Source: Undaria pinnatifida (lineage: Eukaryota; Sar; Phaeophyceae; Laminariales; Alariaceae). Taken from it: a stretch of DNA of 64,000 bases. Below, in pieces: positions 50,007-60,057 of this stretch; the stretch's first letter is position 1; each line of letters opens with the position of its first letter. The stretch is from the NCBI GenBank assembly GCA_012845835.1, contig JABAKD010000009.1, positions 4,465,324-4,529,323 on the forward strand. Reading direction: 5' to 3'. The position numbers were made by a program, and so were the translations under genes. Below the pieces are notes generated by a model. The model had not been told where the DNA came from, ran no database searches, and worked only from the letters and a program-made list of their open reading frames with translations.

Positions 50007-50291
50007 CGGCGACATTCCGATAGAAGCTCGAATGCCGAATAAAGCTCTGCCCCTCGCCGCTGATATAGAGGGCGCCCCCACGTGACGCGTTATTGCTCGC
50101 AAAGTGAGACAACTCGAGCTCCACTGATGATTCTGTCGTAGATGTCAGTGACACGGCTCCGCCGAATATGGCTCGATTGGAGTCAAGGCTAACATCCTTG
50201 ATGAAAGCCGTGGTGGGGTACATTAACACAATCGCCCCCCCGTCGAATAGGGCATGGTTCTCGAAGAAGGATATTGCCCCCATCCCGTTTC
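50007..50291 (-). CDS. Exon A: beta-helix repeat exon, 5'-most exon seen
   Basis: Exon of 285 bp encoding four beta-helix coils with the GGA/N pattern: FFENHALFDGGAIVLM, SLDSNRAIFGGAVSL, FASNNASRGGALYISG and FYRNVA. It ends one base into a codon before GTGAGA, matching exon B. The 5' edge is placed at acceptor CTACATTTCGGCAG; the frame stays open further upstream to about 50,472, but that part has no beta-helix pattern. No signal peptide is seen, so the true N-terminus must lie in further exons upstream (higher coordinates). I found none in 50.5-64 kb. Probable location of the encoded region: outside the cell or in a vesicle lumen, by family. Confidence 0.75.
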
Positions 50292-50549
50292 CTGCCGAAA
50301 TGTAGGAGGGCGATATTGAGACACGTGAATAAAACGAGATCGAGCGAGAGCGTCTACGGGTGGTACCGTAGGCACCTACACCCCGGGAGGTGCTTTCAAG
50401 TTTGAATGGGAAAACCATAACAACGTTCAAGGGGCAGCAAAATATTTGTCCGCATCGCACATATTCTGGCATATCGTGATCTACGGTAGTACACCATGAA
50501 AATATTTGACATCACCGGATTATCATTCTAGACATCCATGACTCAGCTA

Positions 50550-51700
50550 TGATTCATACACCCCCTCTCGACAAACGTCCCCTCCTTCCCCACCACCCGC
50601 ACCACCGCCTATACCTAGAACCACGCGTATAGCACGCCCCAACATCTATGCGATCGAAACCTGCTGACCCCCTCCCCACCCCCCCCCTTTTTTCTCCTCT
50701 TTTCCCCGCTCCATCTTGCTCCAACGACCCGCCTAAAATCGAAACGCACCATAGATGAATGCTACCATAAGGGGGGGGGGCTTTCGGGGCCTTTCGTTTC
50801 CCTTGGATTGGGGTCACTCGCGAGAGTGACCCCCCTGTTCCGTGCGGTCATAGGTTTTCATGCTGTTTATATTTTACGAGACACGAATCCCCAATGGGAT
50901 GGTTCCCTAACTTGTTCTTATCAGTAAGCGACAGAGTAACTCGCGCAAGAGGCTAACACCGGGTAGTAGCCTTGATCCATAGTAATATAAACTTCCACGC
51001 AATTGATATCATCTCATGATCACTCTAGCCGTCCATGCCCTCGCTCAAATTCCCCCCCCCCCACGACCCCCCCTCCTCCTAACGCCCCGTCCTTCCCCAA
51101 ACCATCGCCTAGACCTAGCACCGATCGTAAAGAAAGCCCCTACATCTATGTCACCTGAAGCTTTTCATCATCACCCCCCCCCCCCCCCCCCCATCCCCCT
51201 CCTTTAATGCGCCCTCGCCTCACTGGTGTCCGACTTACACTATATACATGATAAACTTGGGCATTCCTTGCAAAAATATTCGTCCCCTTAAAGGTGTTCT
51301 TAGTTTACACGCACAGATTGAAGTGCTGCACCCGTTCTCCTGCCCCCCCCGCTCCCTCTTGTTCCAATCTAGGACCCACGCCATTAAAAATTCCGCCCCC
51401 CCTTTATCGGTTATACGAGTAACATTATACACTTGATAACCTGATGATGAACTTCTACTTCAGCTCTCAGTTTTGCCCCCCTCAAAAACAGGTTTCATGG
51501 TATCCGCGCAGAGAACGATTATAATCACCCTGTTAAACATGATAAGCTACAGTGTAGTTCCAAAGGGAGTCCCACATCTGTCCTTAACGAGGACACACAG
51601 CCCGTAATACGCACGATCGGAGTATCACACACAGCTTTCAAAGATAAGTTTAGACACAATCTTCGATCTTACAGCTGGAGTGTATATTGATTTTTCAAAT
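50550..51700 (-). repeat. G-tract repeat family, fourth block (reverse), split by a MITE
   Basis: Reverse copy, so C tracts appear on the plus strand. The left part 50,550-50,753 includes the reverse complement of the GTGGTTCTAGGTATAGGCG phrase (about 50,607-50,633). The right part 50,978-51,700 includes a second such phrase (about 51,105-51,125), a C run at 51,175-51,192 and the reverse lead-in (about 51,655-51,685). FamA copy 4 lies exactly between the parts. Confidence 0.75.
50754..50977 (-). mobile_element. FamA MITE, copy 4 (diverged, reverse)
   Basis: 224 bp. Left end GATGAATGCTACCATAAGG; right end, read outward, GATCAAGGCTACTACCC. It keeps GGGTCACTCGCGAGAGTGAC and GTAACTCGCGCAAGAGG. 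Flanked by a perfect CATA duplication (50,750-50,753 and 50,978-50,981). Removing the element plus one CATA restores the G-tract repeat (ACCATAGTAATATAAACT beside CCAGAGTAATAAACACT in the reverse complement of 44.5 kb). Confidence 0.8.
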
Positions 51701-51714
51701 ATTTTTATATATAT

Positions 51715-53960
51715 ATATGATCATTCATTTTTTTTGGGATTAGGTAAGGAGTTTTTTTCGTCTCGGCCGCATTACGGGATTCTCGGAACTGGACTTTCTC
51801 GGTCAAAATTGCTTCGTTCTAGTGCCGTCTTCGGGGGGCAGCTCTAACGCTCCTCGCTCTTCCTTATCCGATCGACACCTCGACGCGAACACGGATGGAT
51901 GCTGAGCGAAACACTCTGGAAGCGCGAAAAAATCAACTTCAACGGTCCTGTCCAGTTGTTTATCGGATCTTGATGTATGGAGAGGTTGATAAAACAAACT
52001 TGGCAAGACATTATTTCCAAATTGGCGTCATATTTTGGCCCAAAACAAATCATAATATTTATGTGAAAATAGTTCCCATGGTAGTGCGGTAGGTTTTATG
52101 TCATACATACGTCGTAGTAGTGGTGCACTTCATTCTAGAATCTCGGTAGGTACACGTACATACATGGATATAGACGTGCAAGCGCCCACATGACGAAAAC
52201 GAGGAGGAGGCAGTAGTCCTTACGATTACTGCGCCAGATAAAGCCACAAAACAGCATTGCGAGTGGCTGCGTCCCCGGGGCCTTGAGGGTGATATTGTAC
52301 AAGTTCTTGCCAATCGACATTGTTTTTACTCTCGTGCAAGAAATGTAAGTACGAACGAGTAAGAGCACACACAGCGATGCTATATTACACACAACATGTC
52401 TTTTGCCTGTGACTTACTATATGGCATGGTGGGAGCGTGTGCCATGAAACAGGGAAAGCGTTTTCGACCCAAAAAAACATAGGGACAACTCGTTCCTCCA
52501 ATTGTTAAGCTGCGCCACGAGACTCATGCTACGATAGAGGTACACAATTTTTTTTCTGATATTTCCTCAGTTCAGCAGCTCAAGACCTCGCCCAAGAACT
52601 GATTTGGGGGAACAAAAAACTGCTACCGGATCAACATTCGCATGACCTGGGTAAACAACGAAATAAAATAAAAGGAATGGCCTAGCACGACGATTTTGGG
52701 TTAAAGAGCCCCGTCATTCAGAAACAATTTCGGGGGAAAAGCGCCTCCTCTACCATCGCAGCACGCCTCACGACAACATCGTTAGTAGGTAGACAGAATT
52801 CACAGAAAAAAGCAATGGCATGACCAAGGCTACGGGAGGGGGGGTACCCCCATTTTCACTGGTGTGTTTGAGCCACTCGCACGAGTGACTCTGTACCCCA
52901 CGGATGAAAATGGTTTATAATAGGCACTTGTTTTGGCGCAGCTTTGATCACCTTTTCATTGCGGATTGATTTCGTCAATGTAAAACTTGAAGAACACGTA
53001 AGATCGCATAGGAACAAAAGGGTTACTCTCGCGAGTGACCCCTGCCACTGAAATAAAAGGCCCAAAAGGGGACCCCCCTACCGTAGCCTGGGTTGCATGC
53101 ATTTTTGTCCCGGTATCGCATCGTTTGTCTGGTGTATATTTCCCCCAACAAGACTATTTGGAGAAATATAGGCGGTGTGTAGAGATGGCGTGCTTGTTTG
53201 TTGCTGTGGTCCCTGACTCCGTTTCTGTGGTCGTTGGGCGGTCAAGTGCAAGCGGTCGTGTTGGTAAGTAGCTCGCAAATAAGTTTGTGTTGCTTCGTTC
53301 TTGACGTGCTCCTTGATGCTGCTTGCTAATTAATCATCTGAGAATCTCTGCTAGAGTTTTGTTCTTTTCTGAAACACTTCTACTTTCGACTTTTCGGACA
53401 TACAAGCCGTGGTCACACGTGTCGTCCCTTCTCCCCCCGAAATTCTTTACTTCAATTGATTTGGCGCAAAGTGTTAAGCACCCACTGATCGTCGACTTCT
53501 CATCGAGTGTTGTTAGCTCATGCTCTCGCGCTTTCCGCAAGCCAGTGCACAAAAAATGTCCCACGAAAATATGTACGAGCACGCACATGTTGGGGGGATT
53601 CGGACTCACGAAACTGACCTATATACGAGGATCGAGGATAATCAGATACGCCACCGGGGCAGTGAGTGGTAGAGAGCCGGTCGCCCCAGTGGCCCAGTGG
53701 GATTACACAATTAACCCTAGCGTTGTCCTTGAGTTGAACACCAACCGTTGTGAGCTTTATTGGCTTTAACTATTTGCAAAAAATATATATGCAAAAAAAT
53801 TTCAACTAACTGCTGAAACCGCCTAGCAGCGTGGGTAGGTACAATTCGACGCCAATCGACGAGGAAACAATATGCTAGCGTATTCTCGCGAAAAAAAGAA
53901 TAAGGCATGTACCGTAGTGGGAAGAAGGCTAGGGAGCTCGCTATATGACCTCGGATCCGA
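51715..53960 (+). repeat. Duplicated segment, copy Y
   Basis: Paralogue of 44,950-46,270, same order and orientation. It is longer because of two insertions: about 230 bp at roughly 52,545-52,785 (containing a piece related to 38.9-39.0 kb) and FamA copy 5 at 52,822-53,094. Landmarks: TCGGGGGGCAGCTC (51,831), GAGTGGCTGCGTCCCCGG (52,261), GTAAGAGCACACACA (52,359), CCCGGTATCGCATCGTTTG (53,109), AGGCATGTACCGTA (53,903). Confidence 0.75.
52822..53094 (+). mobile_element. FamA MITE, copy 5
   Basis: 273 bp. Left end GACCAAGGCTACGGGAGGGG; right end, read outward, AACCCAGGCTACGGTAGGGG. Palindromes CCACTCGCACGAGTGAC and TACTCTCGCGAGTGACCCC present. Perfect GCAT duplication (52,818-52,821 and 53,095-53,098). 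The homologous site in copy X (about 45,730) has GGCAT without the element. Confidence 0.9.
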
Positions 53961-53969
53961 GTTTTACTA

Positions 53970-55480
53970 CTGAGAGGGCAATCGTAGTGCGAGCATCACA
54001 ATAAATGGGATGGGAAAAAGAAAAGAAGTGGAGTGTACCACTTCTGCTGTAAAAATACAATACCGCAGCAAGCTGCACCGATTGACTCGCGATGGAATGA
54101 CTGCTGTATTATGCAATTGGTCCATGTGAACTTCTCTAATCACAGACCCGTACGAGATAATAGTCTTCGAACTTGCTTAAGTTCTTAGCGAGTGGTGGTT
54201 TCCTCTATCCACACGAACCTAACCCAAGCCGATCAATCGGAGGTTGGTCTACACTGTGCGAGGTGGTATCGAGTGAGGGGTCAAACGAAATGTCCGCGTA
54301 CCGCGGGGTTGGGGTATACGAAAAAAAATTGAGCACAAGTGCAAGATGCCCCATTGTGTTTTAGCGGTCAACACCTTAGAGGACTACTGAAATGGCGTTG
54401 GACCCTGTTCTGTGGTGCTGGCGTTGTACACTAACCTCAGCTAGCTATAGCTTTCACACCGTACGATGTGGTGTCGACGCGGGAGAAGTCGGTTTTGTCC
54501 CCGCTTTGTTGAAATTTATGGGGTACGGAAAAAAATCTGGAACGGCGGTGGGGCCCTTTCATCAACGGGTTCGTCGGAGCGCCCCCCGCCCGTTTGCTGG
54601 TCTATCTCCTTCACGGGTGTCTTTGGCTCTAAGAACTGCACAGCCAATCAACGATAAGCCAATGAGAATAGATGTTTGTCGCAATATCCTGCGAGGCTGT
54701 GTCGACATGCGTGGGGAATCTGTTATCGTCCCCGGTTTGTCAGGATTTTCTTCAACAGGCACACGACTCTATATCCTCCCATATTGGTGCTGCCGTTATG
54801 TCTGAACCCCAACCAATCAATGGTGAGACAATATGGTTGGGCTTCTACGCTGTGCGGAATGGTGTCAACACGGGACGTACACGGGACGTCATCCGTTTTG
54901 TGCCCGTGTTTTAAGAGCTGTAAAGATTCGGGGGATTCATGAATAGGGACTGGGACCCTATCTTACCCATGCGCGACGGAAATGCCCCGATTGATGGGCC
55001 CTTATCCTCCTTGGACGGCGCTGTGGGGCTCGTACCAATCAGCGATTAGACAACGGGATTGGGGCTTTCTCACCGTGCAGAATGGTGGCCACACGAGAAA
55101 GCTCAGGTTGCTTTCCGGTTGATGGAAGCGTTAGAGGTGTGGAACGATCACTGGACCGGGGATGGGACCCTACATCCTCCCGAGGCCAGACTACAGGATC
55201 AGTCGTCGTGTGCTCGGAAATATCCGATCGAAAGCTGATGAATGAAGCCCGTGATCGGGTTCACTTAAAATACGGTAGCTATTAGTAGCAGTAAATTGTT
55301 ATGGTTGCTACTCTAGATCGAACTCTTGGCATCACATTACATACTATACGCGCAGACTACGAATGTGTGTTTGCCTCTTTTTACTGCACCAACTATTGAA
55401 TCGAACAATTCGGAGTGCTGCCCTAACCTACCCGAAGATAAGCTAACCCCGAAGAACGGGCGCCGGCATGCCCCCCCTTG
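53970..55480 (+). repeat. Diverged tandem repeat block
   Basis: Five related phrases of the type CTGTGCGGAATGGTGTCAAC start near 54,251, 54,457, 54,690, 54,848 and 55,072, spaced 158-233 bp, each in a wider similar context (AACCAATCAAYGGT upstream, CCCCGGTTTGT-like downstream). It ends with a copy of the CGGAGTGCTGCCCT phrase shared with 48,976. No coding interpretation. Confidence 0.55.
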
Positions 55481-56029
55481 TATACCTGGATGATCTAGAA
55501 TATATTATCTAGATCCTATACATCCCGTTACTATAGGTTATAGAGGATACACCACAGGTCCATAACCCAGTAAATATTTGATAGATCAGTCACATGATCT
55601 GGCTCCCACCTGCCAACATGATCTAGACCGTGCAGAGGATCGATAGATAGACCCCGGGGATATGTATAGCCTGTCAACCGCAGTTAATCAAATATCATAT
55701 GGTATGTATAAATGTTTAACAACAGAAGAGTTCACGACAGACTTCCGAGTTAGGGACGCAGCGATGTCCCCACGTTGTAACTACTCCAGGGAGACTCAAG
55801 GACACATCACACCATACTCTCACAGCGGAAAGCTGTTGAACCGATGTTAATGGCATAGCGACGTTCAACGAAAACGTTTCGAAACAGTTTTGTGGGTTTT
55901 TTGCTGAACAATTTTTTTCTCTGTGGGCCGAATACAACCGAAATATTTTAGTTCTCACTCCCTTTTTGAAAATCAACTGCCTAATAGATCTGTTTTCATC
56001 AAGCCTTTCTCAACATTGTTCAACTATAA
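55481..56029. other. No recognisable gene
   Basis: AT-rich sequence with short GATCTAGA-type repeats around 55,490-55,640. Nothing else seen. Confidence 0.4.
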
Positions 56030-56359
56030 TTGACGTTCGAACTCGAGATAGACAAACTCGCGACGGATCATCTTCGTTTCGGACAAGATCACATGCGTGC
56101 GGGTGTTCGCGACGAAACTTTCATCTTGATCCATGCCCTAGAGCGTGAATCGTTGCTTGTACTGTCCAGTGATGATACACTAGTTCCGCTTAAAATAATA
56201 TCGTTTGCCCGTTATGAGGTAATCAAACAATTTATTTTTATGTTTGACGATCGTAAGATTTCGTCTCTCCCTCAGATTGATGATCGAGTGTTAGTTTTGA
56301 TCTATCTGTCTAAAGTTTCGACACAGCAGTTACCCAATGTATTTGTAAGGGGAGGCTAG
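56030..56359 (+). CDS. Unassigned ORF, possible exon
   Basis: Open stretch of 109 codons with balanced, protein-like composition (LEIDKLATDHLRFGQDHMRA, RDETFILIHALERESLLVLS, KISSLPQIDDRVLVLIYLSK). It opens after a stop with a TTG, so it is unlikely to begin a protein. A plausible acceptor (TTCGAACTCGAG before ATAGAC, 56,047) and donor (CAATGTATTT before GTAAGG, about 56,347) would make it an internal exon of about 300 bp. I recognise no family. Chance ORF or unknown transposon gene remain possible. Confidence 0.25.
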   Translation: MTFELEIDKLATDHLRFGQDHMRAGVRDETFILIHALERESLLVLSSDDTLVPLKIISFARYEVIKQFIFMFDDRKISSLPQIDDRVLVLIYLSKVSTQQLPNVFVRGG

Positions 56360-56510
56360 TCGGCGCCCGCCAAAATAAATGGGCCGCAGTGTCAGCCATG
56401 TACGCCAAGGGTTAGTCGGTTTCCCTGCCGAGGACGTCACATCTAGATTTCACAAGGTTGTCGTTGATTTCATAGACCGAAGTGCGAAGAGCAGAAAAAT
56501 CTCGCCGCGT

Positions 56511-56779
56511 GACCAAGGCTACGGTAGGGGGGGTACCCCCATTTTCACTGGTGTGTTTGAGCCACTCGCACGAGTAGCTCTGTACCCTACGGATGAAGAT
56601 GGTTTAGGAACTTGGTTTGCCGCAGCTTAGATCACCTTTGCATTGCGGATTGATTTCGTCAATTTAAAACATAAAGAAAACGTAAGATTGCATAGGAACA
56701 AAGGGGTTACTCGCGCGAGTGACCCCTAGCCACTGAAATAAAAGGCCCAAAAGGGGACCCCCCTACCGTAGCCTGGGTC
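56511..56779 (+). mobile_element. FamA MITE, copy 6
   Basis: 269 bp, well preserved. Left end GACCAAGGCTACGGTAGGGG; right end, read outward, GACCCAGGCTACGGTAGGGG. CCACTCGCACGAGTAGC near the left and TACTCGCGCGAGTGACCCC near the right. Perfect GCGT duplication (56,507-56,510 and 56,780-56,783). Confidence 0.92.
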
Positions 56780-56783
56780 GCGT

Positions 56784-57765
56784 GTAGTCCTAGATCTGCT
56801 TGAAAAAAACCCAAAATCATGTTGCCCATAATCACCGCCAGAAATCCATTTTTCCGAGAATATATATAGACTATATATACGAAATGATCCACCCAAGATA
56901 CAAAACAGTATATTGGTGGCAGCAAACCAAGGCACTCGTGTTGACGCTGCAATCAGTTGAGGTAGGTGTGAACACCTCTGCTCTTACCAGCGACTTGCTG
57001 GGGTGCACATCGCAGCACAGATGAGGACCATACTACAGAGATGAAGAGTTAGCGTCACCCGCGCCCATGCCTTTAGGTGCGCCATATGTTTTTTTTTATA
57101 AGCCTACTCAGTTGAGGAGCTCCATTTACGATACACAAGTACTGGTTGTGAGAACCGAACACTAGACGTTCAACCGGTGAACAGCCACTTAGTCTACGGA
57201 TATTGCCCTGTTGCAGCATAACATAGAATAATAATTCATAAGATATGCTTGTGGGATAAGAGCCCAGTCAATTAGAACACGCTTCGACCAAAGACTGCTA
57301 GAGTATCAAACAGTCGAAAAATCCCGGAAGCCTTCTATTCTCACCACCAAAAATGCGCATACACAACACCTCTAACAAAGCCTCACCTTTCTACAGCCCA
57401 TATTTGCTTTGTCGGCGAAAACCCGGCGTGCACCGTCCCGCAAATGTAGGAATCGCGAGTCTATGGTCTTAGCGACTACGATCACACACATTTGGTGATT
57501 ACACGATTGCACCCCCTCCTCTTCGTCCCCACTTGTTCTCGATCGAACTCTGCGGGTATTATACTTGACTGGCGTTTTTATCGAAAGTGTGTGCATCTTA
57601 TTCTAAGGTACGTCACATAAAGAGGTTCACCGCTCACTCAGGGATGGACCTCGAGATAAAACCCATGGTCTATCTAGATACGTACCGAATTTTTTTTTGT
57701 GTAGTGTGAGGAACGTTCCCATGGCCCAGGCATCTAGTGAATGTCAACAGTCTCGGCGTTTGACT
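56784..57765. other. No recognisable gene
   Basis: Short ORFs only. A tRNA-like hairpin region at 57,120-57,230 was considered and rejected. Confidence 0.4.
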
Positions 57766-57980
57766 GATTCTACGATAGACCCCCCCAAAACCAGGGATTT
57801 TCTTTAACGCACGTTTAATAGCTGCTCTGCACAAGAAAATATGCAGTTGAAAACGAAGTATGCATATATTTCTTTGTGTGCAAAGGCCTAACGATCTATG
57901 ACGTCAGGGTGTCACAACCGCGAGCTGATTCTGAAATCGCCGATTTCGTTTAAAAGAAGTCTAGGGGGCTACAAATCTCG
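57766..57980 (+). mobile_element. FamB MITE, copy 4
   Basis: About 215 bp. Left end GATTCTACGATAGACCCCCCC, preceded by ACT. The interior core (CAAAGGCCTAACGATCTATG, ACGTCAGGGTG) is diverged. The right end near CTAGGGGGCTACAAATCTC is decayed, so the right boundary is approximate. Confidence 0.55.
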
Positions 57981-59204
57981 TTGATTTATTCTCCGCCAAA
58001 GGACCTCTATCGGTTACAAATTGATTTGCCCAAACCCAAAAATGCGCCGCGATAACGGTGGTTTGGGACAAAACGTTTCGCAACCACCGACCGCACTACT
58101 GAAAATCGTCGGAGCACCCATTTTTCGTTTCGCAACTCAAGTTCGATGCGTGCGTCGGCCATAGAAGTATTTTTGTCGCGTGTGAAGCAGTTCCAGTTTG
58201 ATTCGCTTTTGTCAGTTTTAGGACGATACATAGAGTTCCCCAAGTAAGTGTGCCTCGGGGCACTGCATGCAGTTTAAAGATCCAACTTTGCCGCGTTTGT
58301 AGGCCGTGCAAAATACCTTTCGTGTGTAGAACTCCGGGTTTATTGACAAAACTTTTATTAAGAGGGTGACATATGGAGATTTGCAAGGGAAAAGGCCATC
58401 AAACAGCAGGTGAACCGATACCGTGCATTAATATTTCCATGCGCCAATAGTGTTATTTATCCCTTATCGTGGCACGCCTCCAATACCTTCCGGTACGCAG
58501 AAAATCGACGAAAATCCTCCCCTTGTCGCGTCGATTGTGGCGGTGGAGTCGGTCATCTTGATCGCTCCTATGATAATATCATAAAAAAAGAGGCGAAAGG
58601 CATACGGTAGACATACATGAGGAAACGCCAGGAGGACGTGTTACGATCTCGGGCACGGTATACGGTTTTTTTTTTAATAAAAGGGGCCATTGCGAAACGT
58701 GTGAGGGATGCATCTCCTGATACAGGGGTACACTGGGCGTTTGATAAGGTTCCCTCATTTGAAACGTGGTACCGTAGGACAAAAAATCTGCGATGGGGGA
58801 CTGTCGTTTAGAAACGCCCTCTTGTTGTAAGCGACTCACAAGGACGCGCGCAGGTTAACCGACTACGTGCTTGTTCGGTTATTGACCATATGCACCGCCG
58901 ACACGGAATGCTTGCTTTTGCGTTACACAAACGAAGAAAAATATTTATATCAATTCTGAAGTGGAAAACTGAGCCACACGCGGGAGCAGCCTAAGCTTGG
59001 CAGTGAATATATATAGGAGTACACCCTCTATAACATGTCCGTGGTCTCAATTACATTCTTATTAAAACTCAGAACGCTCCGCCGGATCTTTCCCGCCGGA
59101 TGAACCCCGCAGTTATGTACCGGATTTGGAATTCTCCTTTGGTCTTGTAAAAAAAAGTTAAATACCACGTATCACGTCTCCGGTGTTCCCTAAATATATA
59201 TACT
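57981..59204. other. No recognisable gene
   Basis: ORFs at 58,096-58,386 (-) and 58,410-58,610 (+) have no motif I recognise. Confidence 0.4.
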
Positions 59205-59640
59205 ATAAAAAATGATAATACACTCCAGCAGCTGTGAGATCGAAGATTTCGTCGAAACTCATCTTCGCAAGCTGTGTGTGATAACTCCGATCGCGCGTAT
59301 TACGGGTTGTGTGTCATCATTAAGGGTATAGGTCGGCGACTCCCCTTACAACTACAGTGTAGCTATCAGGGTCCACAGGGTGATGTTAGTAAGTCTGTGC
59401 GCGGAAACTATACAACCCGTTTCTGAGGGGGACAAAATCTGACAGCTGTGAAGGGAAACGTATCCGTTTTTCAAGTGTATCCTGTAAGTCGAATTACCGG
59501 TGAGGGGGAGGCGGAGTTTTGAAGGACGTGGGGGACTGGTTTTGATCAAAAGCAAGCGGGGTGTTGCAGGGGGAGGGGGGAAGGGGGGGGGGGGGGGGGG
59601 AGGGGGGGGGGGTTGTGGTATGCGGTTGTTCGATACGGGT
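59205..59640 (+). repeat. G-tract repeat family, fifth block
   Basis: A near-complete unit: CACTCCAGCAGCTGTGAGAT (about 59,221), CATCTTCGCAAGCTGTGTGT, CGATCGCGCGTATTACGGGT, AGTCTGTGCGCGGAAACTAT, then the G-run region at about 59,570-59,612. Very close to the lead-in at 19.7-20.0 kb. Confidence 0.8.
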
Positions 59641-60057
59641 CCGCGGATATTTGGCGGTTTCGTATATTCTGGGGTTTCGTATTATGTGTCGAGGCATTAT
59701 TCGGTATATGCCTCGGAGTGTGGAGCTGCCCCCCCGCGGGGCAGTCGATGATGTTAATGATACGACCCAGGCTTTGATGATAACGATACTGCCCGTATAT
59801 ATGTGAGTGGTGCAGCCGGTGACAATCAGGTGCGGCTTACCTCTTGTGTGTGGTTCATATGGTACGGTCTCTGACAGAACGGTATTGACCCACCTGGTGT
59901 GTATTTGGTATCTGGTGTACGAGTATTTTATCTTCTCTCCTCGATCTACGCCGGAGCGGCACGCCGCGTGGTTACACAGAACACGTTATTCAGCAAGCGT
60001 ATTCAAACACGATTATCGTGGGTTTCCGGGCCCGGAGCTTGCTGAAGGGTTGCTGTT
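59641..60057 (+). other. 5' flank / probable LTR and leader of the copia element
   Basis: Region before the gag start. It includes a small inverted repeat (CGAGGCAT...ATGCCTCG, about 59,685-59,711). The LTR must lie somewhere here, but without the 3' LTR (outside the window) I cannot set its edges. A weak primer-site-like TGGTATC occurs at about 59,907. Confidence 0.35.

Noticed and set aside
57120-57230. Possible tRNA or tRNA-derived SINE (minus strand, TAGACTAAGTGGC and GTTCGGTTCTC)
   Set aside because: Box spacing is too short, the anticodon loop lacks U33 and no acceptor stem forms.
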